49,659 nucleotides of DNA from Actinomycetes bacterium (GTDB lineage: Bacteria; Actinomycetota; Acidimicrobiia; Acidimicrobiales; RAAP-2), in NCBI GenBank assembly GCA_021782915.1, contig JAJXUK010000011.1:1-49659 (forward strand), given 5' to 3'. A model generated the notes under the pieces. The model worked only from the letters and a program-made list of their open reading frames with translations. It did no database searches and was not told the DNA's origin. Within the stretch, counting starts at the first letter, position 1; each line of letters begins with the position of its first letter. The translations under genes were made by a program, and so were the position numbers. Below are positions 1-8,042 of this stretch, in pieces.

Positions 1-94
1 GTGGGCCTGGGTGTCGGGGCACTACCGTCACGGCGTCACCCTCGCCCCGCTGGCGGCGCGGGAGGTCGCCGACTTCGTGGGCGCGAGGGGCTGA
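1..94 (+). CDS. thiO: C-terminus of glycine oxidase ThiO (partial)
   Basis: Only the last 30 codons are inside the window, read in the frame starting at base 2. They encode a conserved tail containing GHYRHGVTLAPLAA, typical of the FAD-dependent glycine/D-amino-acid oxidases that make iminoglycine for thiazole synthesis. The TGA stop (92-94) overlaps the ATG of thiS by one base, so the two are co-translated. The family assignment rests on this short tail plus the thiS neighbour; another DAO-family oxidase is possible. Confidence 0.75.
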   Translation, partial: WAWVSGHYRHGVTLAPLAAREVADFVGARG

Positions 95-285
95 TGCGCG
101 TCAACGGTGCGGATGTGATCATCGACGTCTCGTCGCTGGGAAGTCTGCTCGCGCAGATGGGTATCGAGACGCGTGGCGTGGCCATCGCGCGCAATGGTGA
201 GATCATTCCGCGCTCGCAGTGGGACGACGTCGTGCTCGACGAGGCCGACGAGATCGAGATTGTGAGCGCCGCCGCCGGCGGGTGA
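94..285 (+). CDS. thiS: ThiS sulfur-carrier protein
   Basis: A 63-residue ubiquitin-like protein of normal ThiS length that ends in AAAGG. The C-terminal Gly-Gly is the site that is adenylated by ThiF and then thiocarboxylated, delivering sulfur to ThiG for the thiazole half of thiamin. The N-terminus MRVNGADVIIDV matches the family's first beta hairpin. The ATG at 94 overlaps the thiO stop; an upstream GTG would read through the thiO coding region in another frame and is not credible. The rest of the thiamin operon presumably lies upstream of the window. Confidence 0.9.
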   Translation: MRVNGADVIIDVSSLGSLLAQMGIETRGVAIARNGEIIPRSQWDDVVLDEADEIEIVSAAAGG

Positions 286-308
286 ACGGGTCCGTGAGGG
301 TCGCGGGC

Positions 309-314
309 TAGACT
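309..314 (+). promoter_or_regulatory. -10 element (TAGACT) of the tRNA-Pro promoter
   Basis: TAGACT lies 10 bases before the mature tRNA 5' end. It fits the TANNNT -10 consensus seen at many genes in this window. No clear -35 was identified. Confidence 0.5.
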
Positions 315-324
315 CCTTGTCCCA

Positions 325-403
325 CGGGCTGTGGCTTAGTTTGGTCTAGAGCGCTCGGCTGGGGGCCGAGAGATCGGGAGTTCGAATCTCCCCAGCCCGA
401 CCA
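325..403 (+). tRNA. tRNA-Pro, anticodon GGG
   Basis: The acceptor stem CGGGCTG (325-331) pairs with CAGCCCG (393-399), followed by discriminator A and an encoded CCA (401-403). The anticodon stem CTCGG/CCGAG (354-358/366-370) closes a 7-base loop with GGG at 361-363. The T arm is GGGAG-TTCGAAT-CTCCC. All arms are present, so this is a functional proline tRNA reading CCC and CCU. Confidence 0.95.
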
Positions 404-450
404 CCCGGCTCGACCCGACTGGTCGGTCCCCCACGAGACGGGAGTACGAC

Positions 451-1524
451 GTGACGCACCTGTTCAGCCCGATTGATCTTCGCGCCGTGCCCGTGAGGAA
501 TCGCTCGTGGGTCTCACCGATGTGTCAGTACTCGGCCGTCGAGGGTGTGGTGGGCGACTGGCACCTCGTGCACCTGGGCTCCTTTGCGACCGGTGGCGCC
601 GGACTCGTCTTTGCTGAGGCCACCGCCGTCAGCCCCGAGGGCCGCATCTCGGTGAGCTGCCCGGGACTGTGGAACGACGAGCAGATCGTGGCCTGGTCGC
701 GCGTGACGAGCTTCTCGCACTCTCTCGGCACCCCAATGGGCATCCAGCTGGCCCACGCCGGGCGCAAGGGCTCAACGCACGCGCCATGGGCTGCGCACCA
801 GTTCGCCAGCCCCGGCCAGGGGGGCTGGCAGACCGTCGGGCCCTCGAACCTGGCCTTCGAGGGCTATCCCGCCCCGCGATCGCTCAGCGCGTCCGAGATT
901 GACGTCCTCGTCGGCGACTTCGCCCGCGCCGCCCGGCGCGCCCTGGACGCGGGCTTTGACGTGTTGGAGATCCACGCGGCTCACGGCTACCTGTTGCACG
1001 AGTTCCTCTCGCCACTGTCCAATCAGCGCACGGACGAGTACGGAGGCTCCTTCGAGAACCGTGTGCGCCTGGTGCTGCGCGTCACCGACGCGGTGCGAGA
1101 CGCGATACCCGATCGCGTCCCGCTGCTCGTGCGCCTGTCGGCCACCGACTGGGTCGAGGGGGGCTGGAGCGACGACGAGACGGTGGCCCTGGCGAGTCTG
1201 CTCGGCTCACGTGGCGTGGACCTGATCGACGTCTCATCCGGGGGCAACGTCCATCGCGCCCCGATCCCCCTGGGACCCGGCTACCAGGTGGGCTTCGCCG
1301 AGCGGGTGCGCCGTGAGGCCCACGTGCCCGCGAGCGCGGTGGGCCTGATCACCGAGGCGCATCAGGCCGACCAGATCATCCGCGACGAGCGAGCGGACGC
1401 GGTCATGCTGGCCCGGGCTCACCTGCGCAATCCGCGCTGGACGATCAACGCCGCCGAGTCCCTCGGCCATGTCGTGGCCTGGCCCCACCAGTTCGAGCGG
1501 GCCCGCACGATCAGCTCGACCTAA
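451..1524 (+). CDS. NADH:flavin oxidoreductase, Old Yellow Enzyme family (YqjM/XenA-like)
   Basis: This 357-residue FMN-dependent ene-reductase reduces activated C=C bonds of enones and similar electrophiles using NAD(P)H. The protein is one TIM barrel. The N-terminal PMCQYSA motif (Cys25, Tyr27) is the hallmark of the YqjM 'thermophilic-like' subclass, where the Cys tunes FMN. IHAAHGYLLHEFLSP carries the substrate-binding His pair, followed by the usual NQRTDEYGGS loop and a C-terminal phosphate-binding ALARAHLRNP-type segment (here MLARAHLRNP). The GTG start at 451 has GGGAG about 7 bases upstream. It follows the tRNA gene directly. The physiological substrate cannot be told from sequence. 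Confidence 0.9.
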   Translation: MTHLFSPIDLRAVPVRNRSWVSPMCQYSAVEGVVGDWHLVHLGSFATGGAGLVFAEATAVSPEGRISVSCPGLWNDEQIVAWSRVTSFSHSLGTPMGIQLAHAGRKGSTHAPWAAHQFASPGQGGWQTVGPSNLAFEGYPAPRSLSASEIDVLVGDFARAARRALDAGFDVLEIHAAHGYLLHEFLSPLSNQRTDEYGGSFENRVRLVLRVTDAVRDAIPDRVPLLVRLSATDWVEGGWSDDETVALASLLGSRGVDLIDVSSGGNVHRAPIPLGPGYQVGFAERVRREAHVPASAVGLITEAHQADQIIRDERADAVMLARAHLRNPRWTINAAESLGHVVAWPHQFERARTISST

Positions 1525-1549
1525 GACGTCGGGCGCGCGAGAGGCCCGG

Positions 1550-1647
1550 TAGACTGGCCACATTCGTCGGTGAAGAGCCGACATTCGCCCCGCGGCGAAG
1601 CCTGACGAGCCCAGAGAGGGTGATTCCGACTACAAGTCGGTGAAGTT
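1550..1647 (+). promoter_or_regulatory. -10 box and structured leader of the FAD oxidoreductase gene
   Basis: TAGACT (1550-1555) would start RNA near 1562, giving a leader of about 86 nt. In it TTCGCC-CCGC-GGCGAA and CCGACT-ACA-AGTCGG (1626-1640) form clean hairpins, and TCGTC/GACGA can close a stem around GGTGAAGAGCC and the first hairpin. The last hairpin sits just before the start codon, where it could affect ribosome access. No known riboswitch consensus was recognised. Confidence 0.4.
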
Positions 1648-3060
1648 ATGGAGAAGCGGGATTCCTTCGTCCTCCGCCATCTGGCTGACGTCCAGCCCGA
1701 GATGTGGTGGCTCGACTCTGACCCCCTCGAGCCCGAGCCCCACTCGGCCCTGGTGGGCGAGGTCGGCACAGACCTCTGCGTCATCGGCGCCGGCTACACC
1801 GGGCTCTGGACCGCCCTGCTGGCCAAGGAGCGCGATCCCGATCGCCACGTGGTGGTGGTCGAGCAGTACGAGACCGGCGCGGGAGCCTCGGGCCGCAACG
1901 GCGGCTTCTGCTCGGCGTCGCTCACGCACGGCTTTCTCAACGGACTGCGTCGCTTTCGCGACGACATGCCTACCATCGAGCGCCTGGGACGCGAGAACCT
2001 GGACGCCATCGAGCAGACCATTCAGCGCTACGGCATTGAGTGCGACTGGGAGCGCACCGGCGAGCTGCGCGTGGCCCTGGCCGACTGGCAGCTCGAGGAG
2101 ATGGTGGAAGAAGCACGCCAGCGCAATGAGATGGGCGATCACGTCGAGGTCCTTAGCGCCGAGCAGGTCCGGGGCCGAATCCACTCCCCGACGTACGTGG
2201 GGGCGATCTTCGACCCGGACGGCACGGCGCTCGTCGACCCGGCCCGTCTCGTCTGGGGACTCGAACGAGCCTGCCTGAAGCTCGGTGTGACCATCTATGA
2301 GAACTCGCACGTGGAGTGGCTCGAAGACGTGGACGACGCGATGCGCGTGCACACTCCCTACGGCGCCGTGACGGCCCAGCGCGTGGCCCTGGCCACCAAC
2401 GTCTTTCCGTCGCTGTTGCGTCCCGCGCGCAAGTACGTCGTTCCCGTCTACGACTACGTCCTCGTGACCGAGCCGCTCAGCGACGCCCAGCGCGAGAGCA
2501 TCGGCTGGGCGGGCCGTGAGGGCGTGTCCGACGCGGGCAACCAGTTCCACTACTACCGACTCACCCAGGACGGCTCCATCCTCTGGGGCGGCTACGACGC
2601 CATCTACAACTTCCGCGGCAAGGTCCGGCGCGAGTACGAGTTCAACGCGCAGACCTACGCGACTCTGGCGGCGCACTTCCTGAGCACCTTCCCCCAACTG
2701 GCCGGCATCAAGTTCACCCACGCCTGGGGCGGGGCCATCGACACGTGTACGCGCTTCTCACCCTTCTGGGGCACGTCCCATAATGGCAAGGTCGCCTACG
2801 TCTTGGGCTTCACCGGCCTCGGAGTCGCCAGCACTCGTTTCGGCGCGGCGACGATGCTGGACCTGCTCGATGGCCTGGACACCGAGCGCACCCGCCTGGA
2901 CATGGTTCGCCGACGTCCCGTCCCCTTCCCGCCCGAGCCGCTGAAGTGGATATTCATTCGCCTGACCCAGTGGTCGATCAAGCGCGCCGATGAGCGCCAA
3001 GGCCGGCGCAACCTGTGGCTGCGCCTCCTGGACGTCCTCGGCCTCGGCTTCGACTCCTAG
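1648..3060 (+). CDS. FAD-dependent amine/amino-acid oxidoreductase (DAO family, PuuB-like)
   Basis: A 470-residue DadA/PuuB-type flavoenzyme. The Rossmann motif CVIGAGYTGLWTA (G47-x-G49-xx-G52) binds FAD ADP, followed by an acidic residue at the end of the second strand (VVVEQ) and GASGRNGGFCSA, typical of gamma-glutamylputrescine oxidoreductase and sarcosine-oxidase-like proteins. The C-terminal FAD-binding part contains THAWGGAID and the GFTGLGVAST glycine-rich motif. It probably oxidises an amine or amino acid to an imine/aldehyde; the substrate is unknown. The ATG at 1648 has only a weak upstream purine stretch (GGTGAAG). It runs convergently into acs, with a hairpin across the boundary. 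Confidence 0.8.
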   Translation: MEKRDSFVLRHLADVQPEMWWLDSDPLEPEPHSALVGEVGTDLCVIGAGYTGLWTALLAKERDPDRHVVVVEQYETGAGASGRNGGFCSASLTHGFLNGLRRFRDDMPTIERLGRENLDAIEQTIQRYGIECDWERTGELRVALADWQLEEMVEEARQRNEMGDHVEVLSAEQVRGRIHSPTYVGAIFDPDGTALVDPARLVWGLERACLKLGVTIYENSHVEWLEDVDDAMRVHTPYGAVTAQRVALATNVFPSLLRPARKYVVPVYDYVLVTEPLSDAQRESIGWAGREGVSDAGNQFHYYRLTQDGSILWGGYDAIYNFRGKVRREYEFNAQTYATLAAHFLSTFPQLAGIKFTHAWGGAIDTCTRFSPFWGTSHNGKVAYVLGFTGLGVASTRFGAATMLDLLDGLDTERTRLDMVRRRPVPFPPEPLKWIFIRLTQWSIKRADERQGRRNLWLRLLDVLGLGFDS

Positions 3061-3078
3061 GTCGCGCCGAGGCCGAGG
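3036..3078. terminator. Bidirectional hairpin between the FAD oxidoreductase gene and acs
   Basis: CCTCGGCCTCGGC (3036-3048) is perfectly inverted as GCCGAGGCCGAGG (3066-3078), a 13-bp stem with a 17-nt loop. The loop contains the TAG stop (3058-3060) of the upstream gene. There is no T-tract, as often in high-GC actinobacteria. It separates two convergent genes. Confidence 0.6.
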
Positions 3079-3084
3079 CGGGCT

Positions 3085-5055
3085 TTACTCCTCCCCGGAG
3101 GGCGTGGTCGTCATGAGCTGAGAGATCATGTTCACGACCGTCGGGTCCGTCAGGGTCGTCACGTCGCCCAGTGACCGGTTCTCGGCCACGTCGCGCAGCA
3201 GGCGCCGCATGATCTTGCCGGAGCGCGTCTTGGGCAGGTCGGGCGTCAAGATGATCTGACGCGGCCTGGCGATGGGACTGATGGTGCGGGCCACGTGCTC
3301 ACGCAGCTCGTGGATCAGCGGGGCCTGGTCCTTGGTGGCCTCCTCGGCGGAGAGCTTCAGGGTCACGAAGGCCACGATGGCCTGGCCGGTCGTCTCGTCG
3401 GACGCACCCACCACCGCGGCCTCCGCCACGGCCGGGTGTCCCACGAGGGCGTGCTCGACCTCGGTGGTCGAGAGCCGGTGTCCGGAGATGTTCATCACGT
3501 CGTCGACTCGCCCGAGCAGCCAGAGATCGCCGTCGGCGTCGCGCTTGGCACCGTCGCCCGCGAAGTACAGACCGGGGAAACGGGTCCAGTAGGTCTGCTT
3601 GAAACGCTCCGGGTCCCCGTAGATGCCGCGCGTCATGGCGGGCCACGGCTTGGTGACCACGAGGTAGCCGCCCTCGCCGTTACCCACCGACTGCGCCTCG
3701 TTGTCCACCACGTCGAGGCTGATCCCCGGCAGGGCTCGCATGGCGGCACCGGGCTTGGTCGCGGTGATGCCCGGCAGCGGTGAGGCCAGGATGGCCCCGG
3801 TCTCGGTCTGCCACCACGTGTCCACGATGGGGCAGCGCTCACCACCCACGTGGCGCCGGTACCACATCCAGGCCTCGGGGTTGATGGGCTCGCCCACGGT
3901 GCCCAGGAGTCGCAGGCTCGACAGATCGTGGCTGTCGGGCAGCTCCGGGCCCCACTTCATCAGAGTGCGAATCGTGGTCGGTGCGGTGTAGAGGATCGTG
4001 ACCTTGAACTCGTCGATGATCTTCCACCAGCGGTCACGTCCACCGGAGTCCGGCAGACCCTCGTACATCACCTGGGTCACGCCATTGACCAGAGGGCCAT
4101 AGACGATGTAGCTGTGTCCGGTGATCCAGCCGATGTCGGCGGCCGTCCAGCACACGTCGGTCTCGGCCTTGACGTCAAAGACGTAGTAGTGCGTCGTGGC
4201 GGCCTGGACGAGGTATCCCCCGGTGGTGTGGAAGATGCCCTTGGGCTTGGCCGTCGTGCCGGAGGTGTACATGATCAGCAGCGTCTGCTCGGAGGGGAAG
4301 GACTTCGGCACGTGCTGCTCGCTCTGACGATCGACGACATCGTGCCACCAGTAGTCGCGTCCCTCGATCCAGTTGACGTCACCGCCGGTGCGCTGCACGA
4401 CCAGCACCGCCTTCACGTTCGGGCAGCTCTGCAGGGCCTCGTCGACGGCGGGCTTGAGCGGACTCGCGGTGCCGCGTCGGTAGGCGCCGTCCGCGGTGAT
4501 CACGTACTGACAGTCCGAGTCCAAGATGCGACTCGACAGAGCCTCAGCGCTGAAGCCGGCAAAGACCACCGAGTGCACCGCGCCGAGGCGCGCCACGGCC
4601 AGCATGGCCACCACCGCTTCGGGAATCATCGGCATGTAGATGGCGACTCGGTCGCCCTCCTTGACGCCCAGCTCGACTAAGGCGTTGGTGGCCTGGCAGA
4701 CCATGCCCAGGAGCTGACGGTACGTGATGGTCCGTGACTCACCCTCCTTGTCGGCCACCCAGTGATAGGCCACCTTGTCGCCGCGCCCGGCTGCCACGTG
4801 ACGATCCACGCAGTTGACGCTCGCGTTGAGCCTGCCATCGCTGAACCACTTCGCGAAGGGCAGGTCCCACTCCAACGTCTTGGTCGGTGCGGTGTCCCAC
4901 GTGAGTCGGCCGGCCTGCTTGCGCCACCAGGCCTCGGGATCCGCATCCGCCTCGTCGTAGATCGACGGCTGGGCGTTCGCCTGTGCTGCGAACTCGGCGC
5001 TTGGCGGAAACGCCCGGCTCTCCGTCAGCAGGGCTTCCAGTTTCGCTTCGCTCAT
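3085..5055 (-). CDS. acs: Acetyl-CoA synthetase (AMP-forming)
   Basis: A 656-residue Acs that activates acetate to acetyl-AMP and then acetyl-CoA. Visible in order: the N-terminal ACS domain (PEAWWRKQA, DRHVAAGRGDKVA), the ATP-binding P-loop YTSGTTAKPKG, the adenylate motif DTWWQTETG with the Trp that limits the acyl pocket to acetate, the hinge region RVDDVMNISGHRLST, and PKTRSGKIMRRLLR, whose Lys is the usual acetylation-control site. The ATG at 5055 (MSEAKLEAL) was preferred; a second ATG at 5058 and a longer in-frame extension exist, and GGGGGA precedes both ATGs. The acetate transporter just upstream on the same strand makes an acetate-uptake and activation pair. Confidence 0.93.
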   Translation of the reverse strand: MSEAKLEALLTESRAFPPSAEFAAQANAQPSIYDEADADPEAWWRKQAGRLTWDTAPTKTLEWDLPFAKWFSDGRLNASVNCVDRHVAAGRGDKVAYHWVADKEGESRTITYRQLLGMVCQATNALVELGVKEGDRVAIYMPMIPEAVVAMLAVARLGAVHSVVFAGFSAEALSSRILDSDCQYVITADGAYRRGTASPLKPAVDEALQSCPNVKAVLVVQRTGGDVNWIEGRDYWWHDVVDRQSEQHVPKSFPSEQTLLIMYTSGTTAKPKGIFHTTGGYLVQAATTHYYVFDVKAETDVCWTAADIGWITGHSYIVYGPLVNGVTQVMYEGLPDSGGRDRWWKIIDEFKVTILYTAPTTIRTLMKWGPELPDSHDLSSLRLLGTVGEPINPEAWMWYRRHVGGERCPIVDTWWQTETGAILASPLPGITATKPGAAMRALPGISLDVVDNEAQSVGNGEGGYLVVTKPWPAMTRGIYGDPERFKQTYWTRFPGLYFAGDGAKRDADGDLWLLGRVDDVMNISGHRLSTTEVEHALVGHPAVAEAAVVGASDETTGQAIVAFVTLKLSAEEATKDQAPLIHELREHVARTISPIARPRQIILTPDLPKTRSGKIMRRLLRDVAENRSLGDVTTLTDPTVVNMISQLMTTTPSGEE

Positions 5056-5058
5056 CAT

Positions 5059-5300
5059 TCCCCCATCATCCTGTCTTTGAGAATTTGACTCAGTGCGCCG
5101 AGGCACTGGTACTTCACTAGCACGCCGGAGCCGGGCCGACCTTTCGGGCCCAGAACGCCAACGACGCCCGAGCCGGGTGGCTGGGCGTCGTTGGCGGTTG
5201 GGTCCGGTGGCATGCCACCAGTGGCCCGTACATTAGCCGCCTGGCCCGGCGCCCTGGGGCATCCTTGTCACCCCAGGAAAGAAATCCCTTACACCGCAGA
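5059..5300 (-). promoter_or_regulatory. Hairpin-rich leader between satP and acs
   Basis: On the minus strand this interval holds CCTGGGG/CCCCAGG around an 11-nt loop, the palindrome GGTGGCATGCCACC (5210-5223) and the 14-bp hairpin at 5156-5196. That is far more structure than is needed for a simple operon gap. It could be an independently transcribed acs leader with an attenuator-like terminator, or an intercistronic processing region. No known riboswitch class was recognised. Confidence 0.35.
5156..5196 (-). terminator. 14-bp hairpin in the acs leader
   Basis: CGCCAACGACGCCC (5156-5169) is exactly complementary to GGGCGTCGTTGGCG (5183-5196), with a 13-nt loop. It lies between the satP stop and the acs start, about 100 bases before acs, so it would stop or attenuate transcription entering acs. 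No T-tract follows on the minus strand. Confidence 0.5.
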
Positions 5301-5346
5301 CGACACACGGCGGCGGCGCCGCCTGGGCAGCCGCCGCCGTGTGTCG
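5301..5346 (-). terminator. 17-bp hairpin downstream of satP
   Basis: CGACACACGGCGGCGGC (5301-5317) pairs perfectly with GCCGCCGCCGTGTGTCG (5330-5346), leaving a 12-nt loop, 15 bases past the satP stop. It is the strongest hairpin noticed in the window and a likely T-tail-less terminator for satP, or a stabiliser of its mRNA 3' end. Confidence 0.6.
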
Positions 5347-5361
5347 TGTGACTGTTGAGGC

Positions 5362-5937
5362 CTAACTGCGCGGGCCCACGGGCATTACGGTGCGCCCGAA
5401 GGTCTCGTTGACTACTCCCGCCATTGACGCGTACCAAGCGAGCAGCGCCGTCACGATGCCCAGCCAGCCACCCCACTTGATCATCGTGGCGTGTCCCGCG
5501 TTCCAGTTCCCGATTGTCAGGAAGATGAACGTGACAGTTAGCACGATGAAGACGAGGAAGATCGCGGTGTTGGTCTTGGACGCCGCCACGGTCATGTACA
5601 GCGTGAAGATCGTCCAACCCAGCAGGAATACACCGACCGCTCCGCCGGCCGCCGGCAGGTTGAACTTGATGATGGCGTAGAAGCTGAGCCAGAACGCGCC
5701 GTACGACGTGAACGCCAGGGCGCCGAAGGTGTTCTTGCGCGCGAACTCCCACATACCCGCGGCGAACTGCGCGATGCCACCGTAGAACAGAGCGAGTGCC
5801 ACTGCACCGGTCAGTCCTGCGGCCGTCTTGCCGTCGAAGTTGAAGAGATTCGCGTTCCAGGAACTCAACAGGAACGTCGTCATTGCGAAACCGGCAAGAC
5901 CGAGTGGTCCCGGATCGGCAACTTTCTGTTCGGACAT
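5362..5937 (-). CDS. satP: Acetate/succinate transporter, GPR1/FUN34/YaaH family
   Basis: A 191-residue integral membrane protein of typical length for the acetate uptake family (SatP/YaaH). Six hydrophobic segments are evident, starting with PGPLGLAGFAMTTFLLSSWN. That segment contains the family's N-P/DPGPLGL-type signature, and TSYGAFWLSFYAI is the conserved mid-protein segment. The ATG at 5937 has GGGGGA five bases upstream. It lies directly upstream of acs on the same strand, so imported acetate would be activated at once. The very stable hairpin after the stop suggests its transcript level can differ from that of acs. Confidence 0.88.
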   Translation of the reverse strand: MSEQKVADPGPLGLAGFAMTTFLLSSWNANLFNFDGKTAAGLTGAVALALFYGGIAQFAAGMWEFARKNTFGALAFTSYGAFWLSFYAIIKFNLPAAGGAVGVFLLGWTIFTLYMTVAASKTNTAIFLVFIVLTVTFIFLTIGNWNAGHATMIKWGGWLGIVTALLAWYASMAGVVNETFGRTVMPVGPRS

Positions 5938-6035
5938 TTAATTCCCCCAAAAGTCTCTGTGCACTGCGAGCCACCGGAGTTGGTGGTCCACTGGTCTGTT
6001 TACACCATCTCGCGGCTTTCTGAGGGGATTTCTCA

Positions 6036-6071
6036 GGAACCAACCCCCGCTCGGTCAGGGCCGTTGGTCCC
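6036..6071 (-). terminator. Possible terminator after trpA
   Basis: GGAACCAAC and GTTGGTCCC form an imperfect stem with one bulge around a long loop, just past the trpA stop (6094). It is weaker than the other hairpins noted here. Confidence 0.3.
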
Positions 6072-6093
6072 GACGGTCAAGACTGCCCGGGCT

Positions 6094-6861
6094 TTAGGCG
6101 AGCGCGCGGCGAAACTCCGCGACGGCCCTCTCTGTGTCCAGGGGGCTCGCGCCGTCGAGTATTCGCCGCACGAGCGCCGTACCCACGATCACTCCGTCCG
6201 CGCTCTGGGCCGCCTCGTGAGCCAGGGCCGGCGTGGCGATGCCAATGCCCGCCAAGACCGGCAGGTCGCACGCGTCGCGCACGCGCGCCACGACGTCTGG
6301 CGCGTCACCGACGGTCTCGGCCTGTCCCGTGACGGCCATGCGCGCCGAGGCGTAGACGAAGCCCTCGCTCATCGCGACGATGCGGATGACGCGCTCGGGC
6401 GGCGTGGAGGGTGCAACGAGAAACACTGTCGACACGTCGCCGTCGTGGCACGCCTCACGCCACGGCTCGGCTTCTTCAACGGACAGGTCCGGCACGATCG
6501 TTCCGCTGATGCCGGCGTCTTGGAGGCGCCGGGCCGACGCGCGCAGGCCGTAGTGATGAAAGATGTTGTAGTAGGTCATGGCCACCAGGGGCACCGCGAG
6601 CTCTTGGTCCCCGAGTGCCGAACACGTGGTGTCAAAGGTCGTGCCCGAGGCGAGCGAGCGCAAGCCGGCCTCTTGGATTACGACGCCATCAATCATCGGA
6701 TCAGAGAAGGGCAGGCCAATCTCCACGGCGCTTGCTCCCCCGGCGACCGCGGCGTGCACGTGCTGCACCCAGTCCGGCGTTAGACCCGCCATGAAGTATG
6801 GGACCAGGGATTTCACGCCCGCCGCGCGCTGGGCACGCAGGTGTGTCTCGAGGCTCTTCAC
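6094..6861 (-). CDS. trpA: Tryptophan synthase alpha chain
   Basis: A 255-residue TIM-barrel enzyme that cleaves indole-3-glycerol phosphate to indole and glyceraldehyde 3-phosphate and passes indole to Trp[12 protein letters not shown], the catalytic-Glu segment [13 protein letters not shown] (with the Asp in FSDP) and [27 protein letters not shown] (phosphate-binding end) are all present. The GTG start (6861-6859) overlaps the trpB TGA as GTGA, which supports translational coupling and a 1:1 subunit supply. It is the last gene of trpC-F-B-A. Confidence 0.95.
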   Translation of the reverse strand: MKSLETHLRAQRAAGVKSLVPYFMAGLTPDWVQHVHAAVAGGASAVEIGLPFSDPMIDGVVIQEAGLRSLASGTTFDTTCSALGDQELAVPLVAMTYYNIFHHYGLRASARRLQDAGISGTIVPDLSVEEAEPWREACHDGDVSTVFLVAPSTPPERVIRIVAMSEGFVYASARMAVTGQAETVGDAPDVVARVRDACDLPVLAGIGIATPALAHEAAQSADGVIVGTALVRRILDGASPLDTERAVAEFRRALA

Positions 6862-8042
6862 GAGGCGCCGCGCAGGATCGACAGTACCTGGGCCACGTCC
6901 TTGTCGCCTCGACCGGAGAGGTTGAGCAGCACGCTGGAGCCGTGAGGGATCTCCCGACCCGCCTCACGGATCAGCCACGCCACGGCGTGGGCGGACTCCA
7001 AGGCTGGGATGATGCCCTCCAGCTCGCTCAGCGTGCGCAGGGCGCCGATGATGGGCTCGTCGCCGACGGAGACGTACGTGGCCCGCCCGATAGCCGACAA
7101 GTAGGCGTGCTCGGGACCGATGCCCGGATAGTCCAGGCCCGCCGAGATCGAGTGAGCCTCCTCGATCTGACCGAACTCGTCTTGGATGATGTGCGAGCGC
7201 ATCCCGTGCAGCACGCCCGGCGTGCCGTGACTGATCGCGGCTCCGCCGGCGGCTTCCACGCCGATGAGTCGGGCCCCGGTGTTCGCAAAGCCCGCGAAGA
7301 TCCCCGCCGCGTTGGAGCCCCCACCCACGCAGGCCACCACGTAGTCCGGCACGCCCACCCGCAGATCCCGCAGCTGCCGGGCGGCCTCGCGGCCAATGAT
7401 GCTCTGCATCTCGCGCACCATCCAGGGAAACGGGTGCGGGCCCATCACCGAGCCGAGGCAGTAGTGGGTCGTGTCGACACAGCTGACCCACTCTCGCAGT
7501 GCCTCGTTGACGGCGTCTTTCAAGGTGCGACTGCCGGAGGTGACGGGCACCACCGTCGCGCCGAGCAGCTCCATGCGAAAGACGTTGAGCTCCTGGCGCT
7601 TCGTGTCGACCTCGCCCATGAACACGGTGCACTCCAGACCCATGCGGGCGGCGGCGGTTGCCGTGGCCACGCCGTGCTGGCCGGCGCCGGTCTCGGCGAT
7701 CACGCGCGACTTGCCCATACGCGCGGTCAGCAGCGTCTGACCAACGACGTTGTTGATCTTGTGCGAGCCCGTGTGGGCCAAGTCCTCGCGCTTCGCGTAG
7801 ATCCGCAGTCCGAGCGATTCGGACAGCCGCTGCAGGAACGTCACCGGAGTGGGACGCCCCGCGAACTCGGACAGAACCCCCTCGTACTCGGCCAGGAAGT
7901 CTGGATCGGCCCAGGCGTCCTGGAAGGCCTCCTCCAGCTCCAGGCACGCGGGCATGAGCGCCTCCGGCACGAATCGCCCGCCAAAGTCCCCGAAGCGCCC
8001 GAACTCATCGGGCGCGGTCATGAACTCGCGCTGCTCAGCCAC
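6858..8042 (-). CDS. trpB: Tryptophan synthase beta chain
   Basis: A 394-residue PLP enzyme that condenses indole with serine. The PLP lysine lies in HTGSHKINN, the phosphate-binding loop is [10 protein letters not shown], and [11 protein letters not shown] begins the conserved N-terminal domain. The GTG at 8042 was chosen because GAGAGGAG lies six bases upstream and because it gives the normal TrpB length; an in-frame extension upstream would run through trpF and is not expected. It overlaps trpF by 8 bases and trpA by 4. It is a standard TrpB1 that partners TrpA. Confidence 0.95.
   Translation of the reverse strand: MAEQREFMTAPDEFGRFGDFGGRFVPEALMPACLELEEAFQDAWADPDFLAEYEGVLSEFAGRPTPVTFLQRLSESLGLRIYAKREDLAHTGSHKINNVVGQTLLTARMGKSRVIAETGAGQHGVATATAAARMGLECTVFMGEVDTKRQELNVFRMELLGATVVPVTSGSRTLKDAVNEALREWVSCVDTTHYCLGSVMGPHPFPWMVREMQSIIGREAARQLRDLRVGVPDYVVACVGGGSNAAGIFAGFANTGARLIGVEAAGGAAISHGTPGVLHGMRSHIIQDEFGQIEEAHSISAGLDYPGIGPEHAYLSAIGRATYVSVGDEPIIGALRTLSELEGIIPALESAHAVAWLIREAGREIPHGSSVLLNLSGRGDKDVAQVLSILRGAS

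Noticed and set aside
1630-2721. Long open frame antisense to the FAD oxidoreductase gene
   Set aside because: A frame mirror of a real high-GC gene. Its composition (many His, Arg and Gly, no domain) is that of a shadow, and the plus-strand gene is fully conserved.
5197-5300. ydaO/c-di-AMP-type riboswitch in the acs leader
   Set aside because: Short pieces such as GGGGTGACAAGG and GGCTAATG recalled that class, but the order and the core consensus do not match. Kept only as an unclassified structured leader.
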